From: Sphingopyxis sp. 2PD | GTDB taxonomy: Bacteria > Pseudomonadota > Alphaproteobacteria > Sphingomonadales > Sphingomonadaceae | Direction of reading: 5' to 3' | Length of the DNA stretch: 64,000 nt | Assembly: GCF_005503695.1 (NCBI RefSeq) | Contig: NZ_SCMU01000007.1 | Coordinates: 1 to 64,000 of the forward strand | Shown: piece by piece, positions 1 through 11,296 of the stretch | Position numbering within the stretch: position 1 is the stretch's first letter | Layout: each line of letters starts with the position of its first letter | Notes under the pieces: generated by a model | The model's database searches: none | What the model was told of the DNA's origin: nothing | What the model saw: only the letters and a program-made list of their open reading frames with translations | Translations under genes and position numbers: made by a program

Positions 1-63
1 GGCAAGGGTCAGCGCAAGACCCAGGACGATTGCCCCCATCACCAGCCCGCCCGCCCGGCCCAT
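1..63 (-). CDS. Partial unknown gene downstream of traG
   Basis: Only the first 21 codons are in the window. They start with ATG at 61-63, one base beyond the TGA of the traF-traG fusion, so the gene is probably translated in the same operon. The visible part is hydrophobic (MGRAGGLVMGAIVLGLALTL), consistent with a signal peptide or first membrane helix. No family can be named from this fragment. In related conjugative elements the gene after traG is usually a CopG-type regulator or trbB, and this N-terminus looks like neither. Confidence 0.45.
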   Translation of the reverse strand, partial: MGRAGGLVMGAIVLGLALTLA

Positions 64-64
64 C

Positions 65-1978
65 TCAATTGCCCTTGCGGAAGCGGCGGAAGCGCTCGCG
101 GCCTTCGGCCTCGGCGGCCGCCGCGCGCGCGGCATCGAGCATCTCGGCGCGGCCCGCCGCCTTCGCTTTCGTCTCCATCGGCTGCTGTACCCGGTCGGCC
201 ATCCAATCGTGGCCGGCGGGAAGACCGCGACCGGGTGCGGGCGGCGGAATGACGCGGCCGGCCAGGCGCCGGTCGCCATAGTAGCGCGCCTTCTTGGCCC
301 GGATCGGTGCGAGGCCGGCGGCCATCACGATCTCGTCGTCCGGGGGGAGCTGCATGACTTCGCCGGGGGTGAGCAGCGGCCGGGCGGTTTCGGTGCGCGA
401 CACCATCAAATGGCCGAGCCAGGGCGAGAGCCGATGGCCGGCATAATTCTTCATCGCGCGTTGCTCGGTCGCAGTGCCAAGCGCATCGGAAATCCGTTTG
501 GCGGTGCGCTCATCGTTCGTCGCGAAACTGACCCGGACGTGGCAATTGTCGAGGATCGCATTGCTCTGGCCATAGGCCTTCTCGATCTGGTTGAGCGACT
601 GGGCGATCAGAAAGGCCTTGATGCCATAGCCCGCCATGAAGGCGAGCGCGCTTTCGAAGAAATCGAGACGTCCGAGCGCGGGAAACTCGTCGAGCATGAA
701 CAGCAGCCGTTGCGACCGTGCCTTGGGATTCAGCTCCTCGGTCAGCCGCCGCCCGATCTGGTTGAGGATCAGGCGCATGAGCGGCTTGGTCCGGCTGATA
801 TCGCCGGGCGGCACCACGAGGTAGAGCGAGACCGGGCGCTCGCTTCCGATCAGGTCCGCGATGCGCCACTCGGAATGTCCCGTGACCTTGGCGATCACCG
901 GATCGCGATAAAGACCGAGGAAGGACATGGCGGTCGACAGCACGCCGGACCGCTCATTCTCGCTCTTGTTGAGCAGCTCCTGCGCCGCCGCGGCGACGAC
1001 CGGGTGGACGCGATCTCCCAAATGGCTGGTGGTCTTCATCCGGTGGAGCGTCGCCTCGATCTTGCGCTCGGGGTTCGACAGAAAGGCCGCGACACCGGCA
1101 AGGCTCTTTTCCTCCTCGGCGTAGAGAACATGGAGGATCGCGCCGACGAGCAGGGCGTGGCTTGTCTTCTCCCAGTGGTTTCGGCGCTCGAGGCTTCCTT
1201 CGGGATCGACCAGCACGTCGGCGACATTCTGCACATCGCGTACTTCCCACGCGCCGCGCCGGACTTCGAGGAGCGGATTATAGGCGGCCGATGCGGGGTT
1301 GGTCGGATCGAAGAGCAGCACCCGGCCATGCTTTGCGCGAAAGCCCGCAGTGAGCTGCCAGTTCTCGCCCTTGATGTCATGGACGATGCAGCTCCCCGGC
1401 CAAGTCAGCAGGGTCGGCACCACGAGGCCGACGCCCTTTCCGGATCGGGTCGGCGCGAAGCAGAGGACATGCTCGGCGCCATCGTGACGCAGGTATGTTC
1501 CGGCCATGCGCCCGAGAATGACGCCATCGGGGCCGAGCATGTTGGCAGCCCGTATCTCACGCTCCTGCGCCCAGCGTGCCGATCCGTAGGTCTCGGCCCG
1601 CCGGCGCTCGCGCGCACGCCACACCGACATGCTGATCGCGACGACAACCGACAGCAGCCCGCCCGACGCGGCGATCGCGGCACCGCGATAGAAGATCGGC
1701 GGCGCATAGGCGTCGAAGGCAAACCACCACCAGAAGAAGGCGGGCGGGGGATAGCCGCGCACCGCGAGGCGCGTCGCGACCGCCTCGGGCGGGTGGAAGA
1801 GGATGAGGTCGCCGACCTCGGGATCGGCGCCGACATCGACGCGGTAGAAGCCGATCGGAACGCTCGGGCTCGCGTTCCAGATGAGGCGCGGTTTCGGCGC
1901 GAGCGCTGCCGCCGCGACGAACAGCCCCGCGAAGAGCGTAGCGCTCGCCGCGGTTGCGCGGAACCAGCGGCGGTTCAT
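65..1978 (-). CDS. traG: TraF(N-terminal)-TraG/VirD4 fusion coupling protein
   Basis: TraG/VirD4 is the inner-membrane ATPase that brings the relaxase-DNA complex to a type IV secretion channel. From residue ~77 to the end (637 aa) this is a full TraG: membrane segment near 80-120, Walker A APTRSGKG at 175-182, and Walker B ending MLDEFPALGR. Residues 1-76 are instead the start of a TraF-type S26 signal peptidase: one membrane helix, then N-A-S-P-S-V-P-I-G-F-Y with the likely nucleophile Ser39, and no catalytic lysine part. The two meet in frame at G-Y-P-P-P near base 1750. The usual traF end, and any genes normally between traF and traG (a relaxase in related elements), are missing, so this looks like a deletion scar. 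The ATG at 1976-1978 overlaps the DUF2840 stop (ATGA). A longer reading from 2161 is possible in frame but would replace the DUF2840 remnant. No other T4SS genes are seen. Confidence 0.85.
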   Translation of the reverse strand: MNRRWFRATAASATLFAGLFVAAAALAPKPRLIWNASPSVPIGFYRVDVGADPEVGDLILFHPPEAVATRLAVRGYPPPAFFWWWFAFDAYAPPIFYRGAAIAASGGLLSVVVAISMSVWRARERRRAETYGSARWAQEREIRAANMLGPDGVILGRMAGTYLRHDGAEHVLCFAPTRSGKGVGLVVPTLLTWPGSCIVHDIKGENWQLTAGFRAKHGRVLLFDPTNPASAAYNPLLEVRRGAWEVRDVQNVADVLVDPEGSLERRNHWEKTSHALLVGAILHVLYAEEEKSLAGVAAFLSNPERKIEATLHRMKTTSHLGDRVHPVVAAAAQELLNKSENERSGVLSTAMSFLGLYRDPVIAKVTGHSEWRIADLIGSERPVSLYLVVPPGDISRTKPLMRLILNQIGRRLTEELNPKARSQRLLFMLDEFPALGRLDFFESALAFMAGYGIKAFLIAQSLNQIEKAYGQSNAILDNCHVRVSFATNDERTAKRISDALGTATEQRAMKNYAGHRLSPWLGHLMVSRTETARPLLTPGEVMQLPPDDEIVMAAGLAPIRAKKARYYGDRRLAGRVIPPPAPGRGLPAGHDWMADRVQQPMETKAKAAGRAEMLDAARAAAAEAEGRERFRRFRKGN

Positions 1979-2199
1979 GGCGCGATCGCCTTGCGCTGGA
2001 GCCATGCCCGGTGCCGCTCCGGACCATAGGGCCGGAACGGCAGTCCGGCGGCGATATGGCTGCCGATGTGGCGCCAATGATCGGGCGCCGTCTCGCACGG
2101 GTCGAGCCCGTCGGCCTCGATCGCATCGATCGCCGAGAGCACCTGCTGGACCTTCGGCCAACCGTCGACGCGGAGCAGGATGTCGCCTCCGGGACGCAC
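1975..2199 (-). pseudogene. DUF2840 remnant, 5' truncated
   Basis: The 74 codons from GTG 2199 match the C-terminal half of the DUF2840 family, which sits just before traF in Tn4371-like and sphingomonad conjugative elements. The recognisable part begins Y-V-R-P-G-G-D-I-L-L-R and runs through W-P-K-V and D-H-W-R-H-I. The family is about 160-180 aa, so roughly the first half is gone. The in-frame codons upstream of 2205 are a glycine run and other unrelated residues with no start. The 4-base overlap with the traF start is the normal arrangement. I infer a second deletion in the same conjugation module. Confidence 0.65.
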
Positions 2200-2339
2200 G
2201 TAAGCATGAAAGTCACGAGCGTCCTCCCTGGGGACGCGCTCTCCACCACCACCACAGCGCGGTCTGCACCGTCAATCTAGCAGACAGCCGCCCGCGACGG
2301 AACCGGAACTGGAACCATCGCGGGGCAAATTTTGCGGGC

Positions 2340-2504
2340 TCAGCGGTTGAACGGGTCATATTCGCACACGATGTGTTCGGGGTCGCCGTCGAACTCTTCG
2401 ATGGGCATCACCGCATAGCCTTTTGTCGTTTCGATAAGGACGATGATCGTCATCATCGTGCGGGCGAGGCTCCAGCCGAGCGATTGAGCGGTGGAAAGCG
2501 GCAT
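2340..2504 (-). CDS. Small conserved hypothetical protein (54 aa)
   Basis: This short gene starts at ATG 2502-2504, seven bases after a good ribosome site (AGGACAGGAG); the in-frame ATG at 2606 has no such site. The product has one hydrophobic stretch near residues 9-22 (W-S-L-A-R-T-M-M-T-I-I-V-L-I) and an acidic tail ending E-Y-D-P-F-N-R. Proteins of this kind occur beside DUF736/DUF2840-type conjugation genes in sphingomonads, but I know no function for them. It probably belongs to the decayed conjugative module. Confidence 0.55.
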   Translation of the reverse strand: MPLSTAQSLGWSLARTMMTIIVLIETTKGYAVMPIEEFDGDPEHIVCEYDPFNR

Positions 2505-2822
2505 GGGTTTGGCTCCTGTCCTTTCGGAGCGGGACCGTTCCCGCTCGACAGTCGCCCCGCCGGCCGGGGGCGGGCCGCAATCACCGCAGCAAGGCTGCGG
2601 CCGCACGCGAAGCGTAGCGGACCCTTCACGGGTTGATTGAAGGAGGCCCGGCTTCGAGCCCAGGGATCAGCGGCTATCGAGAGCGGGTATGGTTTCGCGG
2701 GGACTGGAGGCCCTTGCGCCTTCCTCCCGGACCACAATCTGCGTGCGCCGTGGCCCCTGTAGTGGGACTTGGCGATCGTGCCTCTCCACACGAGGTTGCT
2801 TGCCTTCTGCCTTGGGTAGGGG
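2505..2822. other. Gene-free divergent intergenic region
   Basis: This region lies between the small minus-strand gene and dmeR. No reading frame with a convincing start and ribosome site was found. It should hold the promoters for both neighbours; the only clear site is the dmeR operator at its right edge. Confidence 0.5.
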
Positions 2823-2837
2823 TAGGGGGTATCCCTA
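2823..2837 (+). promoter_or_regulatory. DmeR (RcnR/CsoR-type) operator overlapping the dmeR start
   Basis: TAGGGGGTATCCCTA is an inverted repeat (TAGGG and CCCTA around GGTAT) of the G/C-tract type bound by RcnR, FrmR and CsoR regulators. It covers the only purine-rich ribosome site (AGGGGG) and the first base of the ATG. A bound repressor would therefore block both transcription and initiation. A second partial G tract (TAGGGG) lies just upstream. Confidence 0.6.
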
Positions 2838-3112
2838 TGGCACATCTTTCAGGCGATAATTCCGAACTCATTGCGCGCGTCCGCCGCATCAGCGGACAGG
2901 TTGGCGCGATCGAGCGAGCGCTCCAGTCGCAAGCGCCGTGCGCCGAAGTCCTGCATCTTGTTGCGGCAGTCCGCGGCGCGGTCGCCGGGCTCATCGAGGA
3001 AGTGATCTCCGATCATCTCGAGGAGCATGTCTCGCGCCCGGGGCTGACCGACGCCGAGCGCGCGGCCGGTGCCGAGGAGTTGCTCACCGTTATCCGCCGC
3101 TACAGCAAATAG
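2837..3112 (+). CDS. dmeR: DmeR/RcnR-family Ni/Co-sensing repressor
   Basis: This 91-aa all-helical repressor is from the CsoR/RcnR/FrmR (DUF156) family, which leaves its operator when metal binds. The metal fingerprint is complete for RcnR: His3, Cys35, His60 and His64, the positions used for nickel and cobalt in E. coli RcnR. A copper CsoR would have Cys-His-Cys, and FrmR would lack His3 and His64. The ATG at 2837 is chosen because family proteins begin a few residues before the first helix and because it sits on the operator. The upstream in-frame start at 2633 would translate the operator. The dmeF gene starts nine bases after the stop, so the pair is an autoregulated operon. Confidence 0.88.
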   Translation: MAHLSGDNSELIARVRRISGQVGAIERALQSQAPCAEVLHLVAAVRGAVAGLIEEVISDHLEEHVSRPGLTDAERAAGAEELLTVIRRYSK

Positions 3113-3121
3113 GATCGCATA

Positions 3122-4084
3122 ATGGCCACTACCCCCATCGCGGACGCGCGTGTCCACGATCATATGTTCCTGGGCGCGTCACATGACGAGAATGCCCGGC
3201 GCACGCTGCTCGTCGTCGTTTTGACCGCGCTGATGATGGTCGGCGAGATCATCGCCGGCTACATCACGGGATCGATGGCGCTGCTCGCCGATGGTTTCCA
3301 CATGGCGACGCATGCCGGTGCCCTCGGCGTGGCGGCGATCGCTTATGGTTATGCGAAGCGCAATGCGCACAACGCGGCCTATAGCTTCGGAACCGGCAAG
3401 GTCGGCGATCTCGGAGGATTTGCCTCGGCGATGGCGCTCGGGCTTGTTTCGCTCGGCATCGGCGTCGAAGCGGTGTCGCGACTGTTCAATCCGACCAACG
3501 TCGCTTTTCTCGAGGCGACTGTCGTCGCGGCGGTTGGCCTTGGCGTAAACATTGCGAGCGCCTTCCTGCTGTCGGGCGGGCATCACCATGGTCATGGGCA
3601 CGGACATCACCATGGTCATGGCCATGGCCATGGCGACGATCATCATCACAACCATGGGCCAATGGCGCAGAGCGGCGACAATAATCTGCGCTCGGCCTAT
3701 GTGCATGTGCTTGCCGATGCGTTGACGTCGGTGCTCGCCATCGCAGCCCTGCTTGCGGGACGCTATCTCGGATGGGTGTGGATGGACCCCGTAATGGGGA
3801 TCGTCGGCGCGATCGTGATCGCGCGCTGGTCGTGGAGCCTGATGCGCGACACGGCCGCGGTCCTGCTCGACCGGAGCGACGATCATGTGGCGGAGGAAGT
3901 CCGCGAGCTGGTCGAGGCGCCCGGCGATGCCCGGATCGTCGATCTTCACGTATGGCGCCTCGGACCCGACGCGCATGCCGCGATCGTCAGCGTCGCCGGG
4001 CCTGCCGGTCTCACCGGCGCGGCGATCCGCGAGCGCCTCGCGCCGGTCCACGAGCTGCGTCACGTCACGATCGAGTGCAACTGA
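3122..4084 (+). CDS. dmeF: CDF-family Co/Ni efflux transporter DmeF
   Basis: This is a cation diffusion facilitator of 320 aa that exports divalent metal from the cytoplasm in exchange for protons. About six membrane helices are visible. The helix-II metal motif is in A-D-G-F-H-M-A-T-H, with a partner motif in V-L-A-D-A-L. A histidine-rich cytoplasmic loop (about residues 156-180, repeated H-G) lies between helices IV and V, and a C-terminal domain follows. The N-terminal H-D-H-M-F-L-G and F-H-M-A-T-H-A signatures are those of the DmeF branch (cobalt/nickel), which fits the RcnR-type sensor upstream. Confidence 0.88.
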   Translation: MATTPIADARVHDHMFLGASHDENARRTLLVVVLTALMMVGEIIAGYITGSMALLADGFHMATHAGALGVAAIAYGYAKRNAHNAAYSFGTGKVGDLGGFASAMALGLVSLGIGVEAVSRLFNPTNVAFLEATVVAAVGLGVNIASAFLLSGGHHHGHGHGHHHGHGHGHGDDHHHNHGPMAQSGDNNLRSAYVHVLADALTSVLAIAALLAGRYLGWVWMDPVMGIVGAIVIARWSWSLMRDTAAVLLDRSDDHVAEEVRELVEAPGDARIVDLHVWRLGPDAHAAIVSVAGPAGLTGAAIRERLAPVHELRHVTIECN

Positions 4085-4087
4085 GCG

Positions 4088-4261
4088 ATGCGTTCGCCCT
4101 GCATCGAATTATGTGCGTTCGACGGTCGGACGGGCTGGTGCCCCGGCTGCGGCCGCACCCAGTCCGAATGCCGGAGCTGGAAGAAGGCCTCGCCATTCCA
4201 GCAGCGCAAGCTGGCCTCGGAGCTTCCGCGCCGATTGGCGAAACTCACGCAGGAAAAATGA
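4088..4261 (+). CDS. DUF1289 small Cys-rich protein
   Basis: This is a 57-aa protein of the DUF1289 family. Conserved features visible are S-P-C-I-x-x-C, then W-C-P-G-C-G-R-T, then E-C-x-x-W. The five cysteines (5, 9, 18, 21, 28) probably bind a metal ion or an Fe-S cluster, which is inference. The ATG is four bases after the dmeF stop, so it is likely co-transcribed, although DUF1289 genes usually occur alone and nothing ties this one to nickel or cobalt. The ribosome site is weak. Confidence 0.78.
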   Translation: MRSPCIELCAFDGRTGWCPGCGRTQSECRSWKKASPFQQRKLASELPRRLAKLTQEK

Positions 4262-4291
4262 CGGCCCCGCCCGAAGGCGGGGCCGCTGGGG

Positions 4292-4612
4292 TCAGCTCGG
4301 CGGGTTCCAGATAAGCACCTTCTTCATCGGATCGTCGCCGGGCGCGTTCGCGATATTCGCGTAGATCGTGCCGAATTCGGGGGCCGAAAGGGTGACCGAG
4401 ACATATTCGGTGCCGTTCGACTGCGACGTGCGGGTCCAGCCGGCGCCGACCTCGTAGCCGTTCTTGCGCGCGATCACGCGGAAGTCGGGCTCATTGTCCT
4501 TCACCTTGCGGCCGTTCGGGACGATCGCGATCGGCGCGGTGACCAGAAGGGTCGTCAGCGTGCCTTCGAAGCTGCCGTCGGCCTTGACGGTGAGATTTGC
4601 GATGGTGGCCAT
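4292..4612 (-). CDS. DUF736 protein, copy 1
   Basis: This is a 106-aa DUF736 protein, a small beta-rich family common on conjugative elements and plasmids of alphaproteobacteria; the function is not established. The signature M-A-T-I-A-N-L-T begins the protein, followed by the F-x-G-x-L-T-T and G-A-G-W-T-R-T stretches. The ATG at 4610-4612 follows AAGGAGA. A GGGATGGTCCC element sits upstream and is shared with the second copy at 27205. It is an independent marker that this DNA derives from a mobile element. Confidence 0.85.
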   Translation of the reverse strand: MATIANLTVKADGSFEGTLTTLLVTAPIAIVPNGRKVKDNEPDFRVIARKNGYEVGAGWTRTSQSNGTEYVSVTLSAPEFGTIYANIANAPGDDPMKKVLIWNPPS

Positions 4613-4617
4613 GTCGT

Positions 4618-4660
4618 GTCTCCTTGGGTTGCTCGGGACCATCCCCGATGGCGCCGACCG
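4618..4660 (-). promoter_or_regulatory. Conserved 5' leader of DUF736 copy 1
   Basis: Read on the minus strand, the leader has GGGATGGTCCC (a GGGA/TCCC hairpin with a TGG loop), then GAGCAA, then AAGGAG and the start codon. The same order and nearly the same hairpin precede the second DUF736 gene. It could be a translation-control hairpin or a protein-binding site. Confidence 0.4.
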
Positions 4661-4702
4661 AAGGGCCCGCGAGCCGCCGTCACCGAGCGGTACGCGAGGG
4701 CG

Positions 4703-4719
4703 AACCCCCGCAGGGGGTT
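4703..4719 (-). terminator. Hairpin downstream of dnaE2
   Basis: AACCCCC-GCA-GGGGGTT is a perfect 7-bp stem about 80 bases after the dnaE2 stop. It has no clear T run, so it may be a weak or factor-assisted terminator. Confidence 0.35.
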
Positions 4720-4798
4720 GACGGCATGAGGCGAGCCGAGGCCCGCAGTCAGGCAGCCAAGGAGGGAGTGGTCCTGCAACCGGAGCATTTGGCCACCA

Positions 4799-8004
<3,206 letters not shown>

Positions 8005-8008
<4 letters not shown>

Positions 8009-9810
8009 CCGAACACGCCGTGCATGTACCAGCTGAGGTCACCCGTCTTGTCGGTGATCGCGTCGCCGCGGCGGAAGAGCCAGAAGCGCTCGCCGCTTGT
8101 CGCCTCGACCCGGAAATAGTCGCGAACCGCCCACATCTCGCCCGGGCGGCGCCACCATTCGCCATGGATGCGCTCGGGGCCATCGCCTGCGACCACCGCA
8201 TAGCTCCGCCCGCGCCACGCGAAGCGGCGCGGCGGATGGTCGGGAAGCAAGGCGACGACGCCCGACAGCGCCTCGGGCCGCGCGAGCATCCGGATCGGCC
8301 GCGGCCAGACGGGCCAGCCGGCAGGCTGGGCCAAAGGCCCGGCGCGCACGATCGCGCGCTCGGGGACATCGCTTTCGATCGCGGACAGGCGGAACAGCGC
8401 GGCATCGCCGGCGCGGCCGGCCAGCGCATCGACGAGCGGAGCGAGGTCGGGCGCCTGGCGTGCCGTGTTGAGCACGGCGGCGATCGCCTCGGGCGCCAGC
8501 GCTTCGACCTGCGGCGCCGCGAGAACCATCGTCTCGATCCCGAGCCCCGGCTCGATCCGGTCGATCCGGAGCCTGAACAGGCGCAGCAGATGTTTCGCAT
8601 CGCGCGTCGCGCGCGCCGTGCCGACGGTGACGAACTGCGCGCCCATGTCGAGCCGGTCGCAGCGCAAGACGAGGCTCCGCACGCCAAGACTGCGCTCGCG
8701 CAGCGCGAGCACGAGATCGCCGAGCAGGTCGGCGATGACCTGCTCGATCGCCTCGGCGGTCCCGATCGGCTCGAGCAAGGAACGGCGCGCCTCGGGCATG
8801 TCGAACGGGACGACGGGCACGATCGGCTCGGGTACGAACCCTCGCGCCTGGTCGAGCCGCTCGACCGCGCCGCGCCCGAGCCGCCGGGCCAATGGCCCGC
8901 GCGGCATCGGATAAAGATCGGCGATCCGCTCGATCCCGAAGCGCGCCGCCGCGGCGAGCGCCTCCGGCGCCAGCCGGAGCGCCGCCAGCGGCAAAGGCGC
9001 CAGCGCCTCGCTCTCGCCTCCTTCCGGCAAGATCCGCACGCCCGCGCCGCCATCGCGTGCGAGCGCGTGAGCGGCGCCGGGCGTGCCGGCGATCGCGACA
9101 CGCGCGGTGAAGCCGAGGCGCCGTAGAAAACCGAGCAGACGCGCCGCGAAACGCTCTTCGCCGCCGAAGAGATGCGTCGTGCCCGACAGGTCGAGCCACA
9201 GCCCGTCGATGCCCGACACTGCCGCCGTCGGCGTCCAGCAGCGGGCGGCGTGGAGCGCAAGGCGATCGAGCCACGCGCGATCGGCGTCGGGTGCGGCATC
9301 GAGTATGTCGAGATCGGAGACCAGCGCGCGGGCATGGGCGGCCGCCATGCCGGGCACGAGGCCGAGATCGAGCGCCGCCGGACAGGCGGCGGTCACGACG
9401 TCGCGCTGGCCGGTTCGCGCGACGACGATCGTCGGACGGAGGCCCCAGAGCGGCGGCAGCGGCGCAGCGATCCCGCCCGACGTCCCGTCGTCCGAGCGCA
9501 ACGCCCGGAACACCGGTGCGGCAGCTTCGCTCCGCCGTCCGAGCTCGCGCATCGTCGGTCGCTGGTGCGCCGGGAGGGCGTCGAGCGACGGCTCGCCGGA
9601 GTGCGTGCCTTGCGCCCAGCGCGCGCCCGGACGCCAGCCGCCGCCGCGCGGCACCGAACAGGTGCCGGGATTGTCGTCGACAGGCTCGGGGAAGCGCGGA
9701 CCCGCCCGCGCCCGATCAGGCGGCGTGCCCGAATGCGACGGTGTCCGTTCTGCCCGGCGCAACCGCTCGATCGGCAGTTGCGGCAGGAAGAGCGAGGCGA
9801 CCCTGGTCAT
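8005..9810 (-). CDS. imuB: ImuB, Y-family polymerase-like mutasome hub
   Basis: ImuB is a catalytically inactive Y-family relative that links ImuA, DnaE2 and the beta clamp. The protein begins [18 protein letters not shown], the typical ImuB start. It also has [11 protein letters not shown], an S-L-L-E-P-I-G little-finger region, and the C-terminal [10 protein letters not shown] and [12 protein letters not shown]. At 601 aa it is longer than many ImuBs, mostly through a low-complexity insert at about residues 23-110. The ATG follows GGAGG by six bases. It lies inside imuA: the genes overlap by 95 bases, with conserved residues in both frames. Confidence 0.93.
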
Positions 9811-10504
9811 CGCACGCCTCCAGTTCGAGGGAAAAAGGCGGCCCGCCGCGCTGCCGGACCAGCTCGACATTCCAGCGCCCGCGCCCGACGCCGGGCGAGG
9901 CGAGGCGGCCCGACGACAAGGTGCCGATGCGCCAGCGGGTCATTGCGAGCGACGGATCGGCGAGCGGGCATTGGCCATAACGCCGGTACCGGCGATAGAG
10001 GATCATCGGCGTGTTGCCCTCGGATGCTGCCAGTTGCAGCCGGCGCGTCGCGGTCTGATCGGCCGCTTTCACTTCGGCAACGACGCAGGCGAGCGAACCG
10101 TCGCGCAGCGCGTCCTCGCACAGCGCCAGCAGTTCCTTGTCGGTCCTGCCTTGAGCATAGAGCACGCGGTCCGGACCGAGCCCCGCCTGTTCGAGACCGG
10201 GGGCATAGAGATCGAACCGCGTCAGCGCCCAGAGCGCCGACACGTCGGGCGCCGCCGCGAAGCGCGACGCGATTCCAGCCGCGAAGAGCGTTGCCGCAGC
10301 GTCATCGCTCCAGCTTGCCGAGGCGCCCGTGACCTCGTGCAGGCCTGCGCCATCGAGCCCGCCGCCAGCGAGAAGATGATCGACCGGCCCGACGCCGAAC
10401 GGCAAGACCGGCCCGCGCGAGGCGGCTACACGCGCCACCGCCGCGCGAAGCACGTCGATATCTCTGGCACTTGGCCGAGGTGCAGATTGGGGCGTCGTGC
10501 TCAT
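9716..10504 (-). CDS. imuA: ImuA, RecA-like mutasome protein
   Basis: This is a 262-aa RecA/SulA-like protein that acts with ImuB and DnaE2 in damage-induced mutagenesis. Visible features are V-L-P-F-G-V-G-P-V-D, G-L-H-E-V-T-G near residue 55, and the C-terminal R-W-N-V-E-L-V-R-Q-R-G-G. The start at 10504 is chosen because it lies 20 bases downstream of the SOS box; the in-frame extension to 10933 would cross the box and antisense cytochrome b561. It is the first gene of the imuA-imuB-dnaE2 operon, with LexA control expected. Confidence 0.92.
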   Translation of the reverse strand: MSTTPQSAPRPSARDIDVLRAAVARVAASRGPVLPFGVGPVDHLLAGGGLDGAGLHEVTGASASWSDDAAATLFAAGIASRFAAAPDVSALWALTRFDLYAPGLEQAGLGPDRVLYAQGRTDKELLALCEDALRDGSLACVVAEVKAADQTATRRLQLAASEGNTPMILYRRYRRYGQCPLADPSLAMTRWRIGTLSSGRLASPGVGRGRWNVELVRQRGGPPFSLELEACDDQGRLALPAATADRAVAPGRTDTVAFGHAA

Positions 10505-10523
10505 GGGAAATATCGACTCAAAT

Positions 10524-10538
10524 GTTCCCTTTATGTTC
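10524..10538 (-). promoter_or_regulatory. LexA (SOS) box of imuA-imuB-dnaE2
   Basis: GTTC-CCTTTAT-GTTC matches the alphaproteobacterial SOS consensus GTTC-N7-GTTC exactly. It ends 20 bases upstream of the imuA start codon. The rest of the interval to cytochrome b561 (10539-10726) has no gene. Confidence 0.88.
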
Positions 10539-10726
10539 CACCGAGTCAAAGGGCGCGTCAAGCGGGCCGCGACGAACCGCCGGGAATCGGTGCGCGCCTT
10601 CCGCCCGGCCTCTGTAAAAGCGAAACAAATTGGGCTCATGATCGTGACGGCTGCGTCCTGCTGACGGAACGAGGATCGCCGCCAAAGCATTGGAAGACCG
10701 GTGACGGACCTATTGCGAGGCGAATC

Positions 10727-11284
10727 ATGCGTGAGAATCACAGCCGCTATTCCACCGTCTCGATCGTCCTGCACTGGACGATCGCCATCCTGATCATCGC
10801 CAATGCCACCTTTGGCGGCTGGATGGAGGACGCCTCGGACAGCGAGAAACTTGGCTATTATCATCTGCACAAATCGGTCGGGATCACGATCCTCGCGCTC
10901 AGCATTATCCGGCTCGGTTGGCGCTTCGGCCATCCCTGGCCGGCCTTCCCCGGCGGCATGCCGTCATGGGAACGGATGCTCGCGCGCACGACCCATGTCC
11001 TCTTCTATGTGCTGATGATCGGCGCCCCGCTTCTCGGCTGGGCCGCAGCGTCGGCGGGCGGGGCGCCTGAAGTGCCGCTTTACGGCGCCGTGCCCGCGCC
11101 CAATCTTCCGCTACCGCTGAACGAGGATCTCGCCGAAGAGCTCGGCGACATACACAAGCTGATGGTGAAGGCCATTTACGTCGTGCTCGCGCTGCATGTT
11201 CTCGGCGCGCTCAAGCATCATTTTTTCGACAAGGACGAAGTGCTCCACCGGATGCTGCCGCTGTTTCGCAATCCGCGCGGCTGA
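10727..11284 (+). CDS. Cytochrome b561 family protein
   Basis: This is a 185-aa four-helix inner-membrane diheme cytochrome b of the YodB/CybB type, thought to pass electrons from quinol to periplasmic partners. Candidate heme ligands are the His in V-L-H-W-T-I, Y-H-L-H-K-S-V-G, T-H-V-L-F-Y and the final A-L-H-V-L-G region. The R-L-G-W-R motif after helix II and the C-terminal L-F-R-N-P-R-G are typical. It stands alone, convergent with the DUF1810 gene 12 bases away. Confidence 0.85.
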   Translation: MRENHSRYSTVSIVLHWTIAILIIANATFGGWMEDASDSEKLGYYHLHKSVGITILALSIIRLGWRFGHPWPAFPGGMPSWERMLARTTHVLFYVLMIGAPLLGWAAASAGGAPEVPLYGAVPAPNLPLPLNEDLAEELGDIHKLMVKAIYVVLALHVLGALKHHFFDKDEVLHRMLPLFRNPRG

Positions 11285-11296
11285 CACGCGTCGGCG

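Noticed and set aside
209-2029. Long open frame on the + strand (606 codons)
   Set aside because: It is the antisense of the TraG fusion, with no family features. High GC makes long shadow frames common here.
3586-3660. CRISPR-like short repeats
   Set aside because: These are CATGGTCATGG-type repeats encoding the His/Gly loop of DmeF; there are no spacers of constant length.
9083-10726. Long + strand frame leading into cytochrome b561
   Set aside because: The part upstream of 10727 is antisense to imuA/imuB and crosses the SOS box; only the b561 portion is real.
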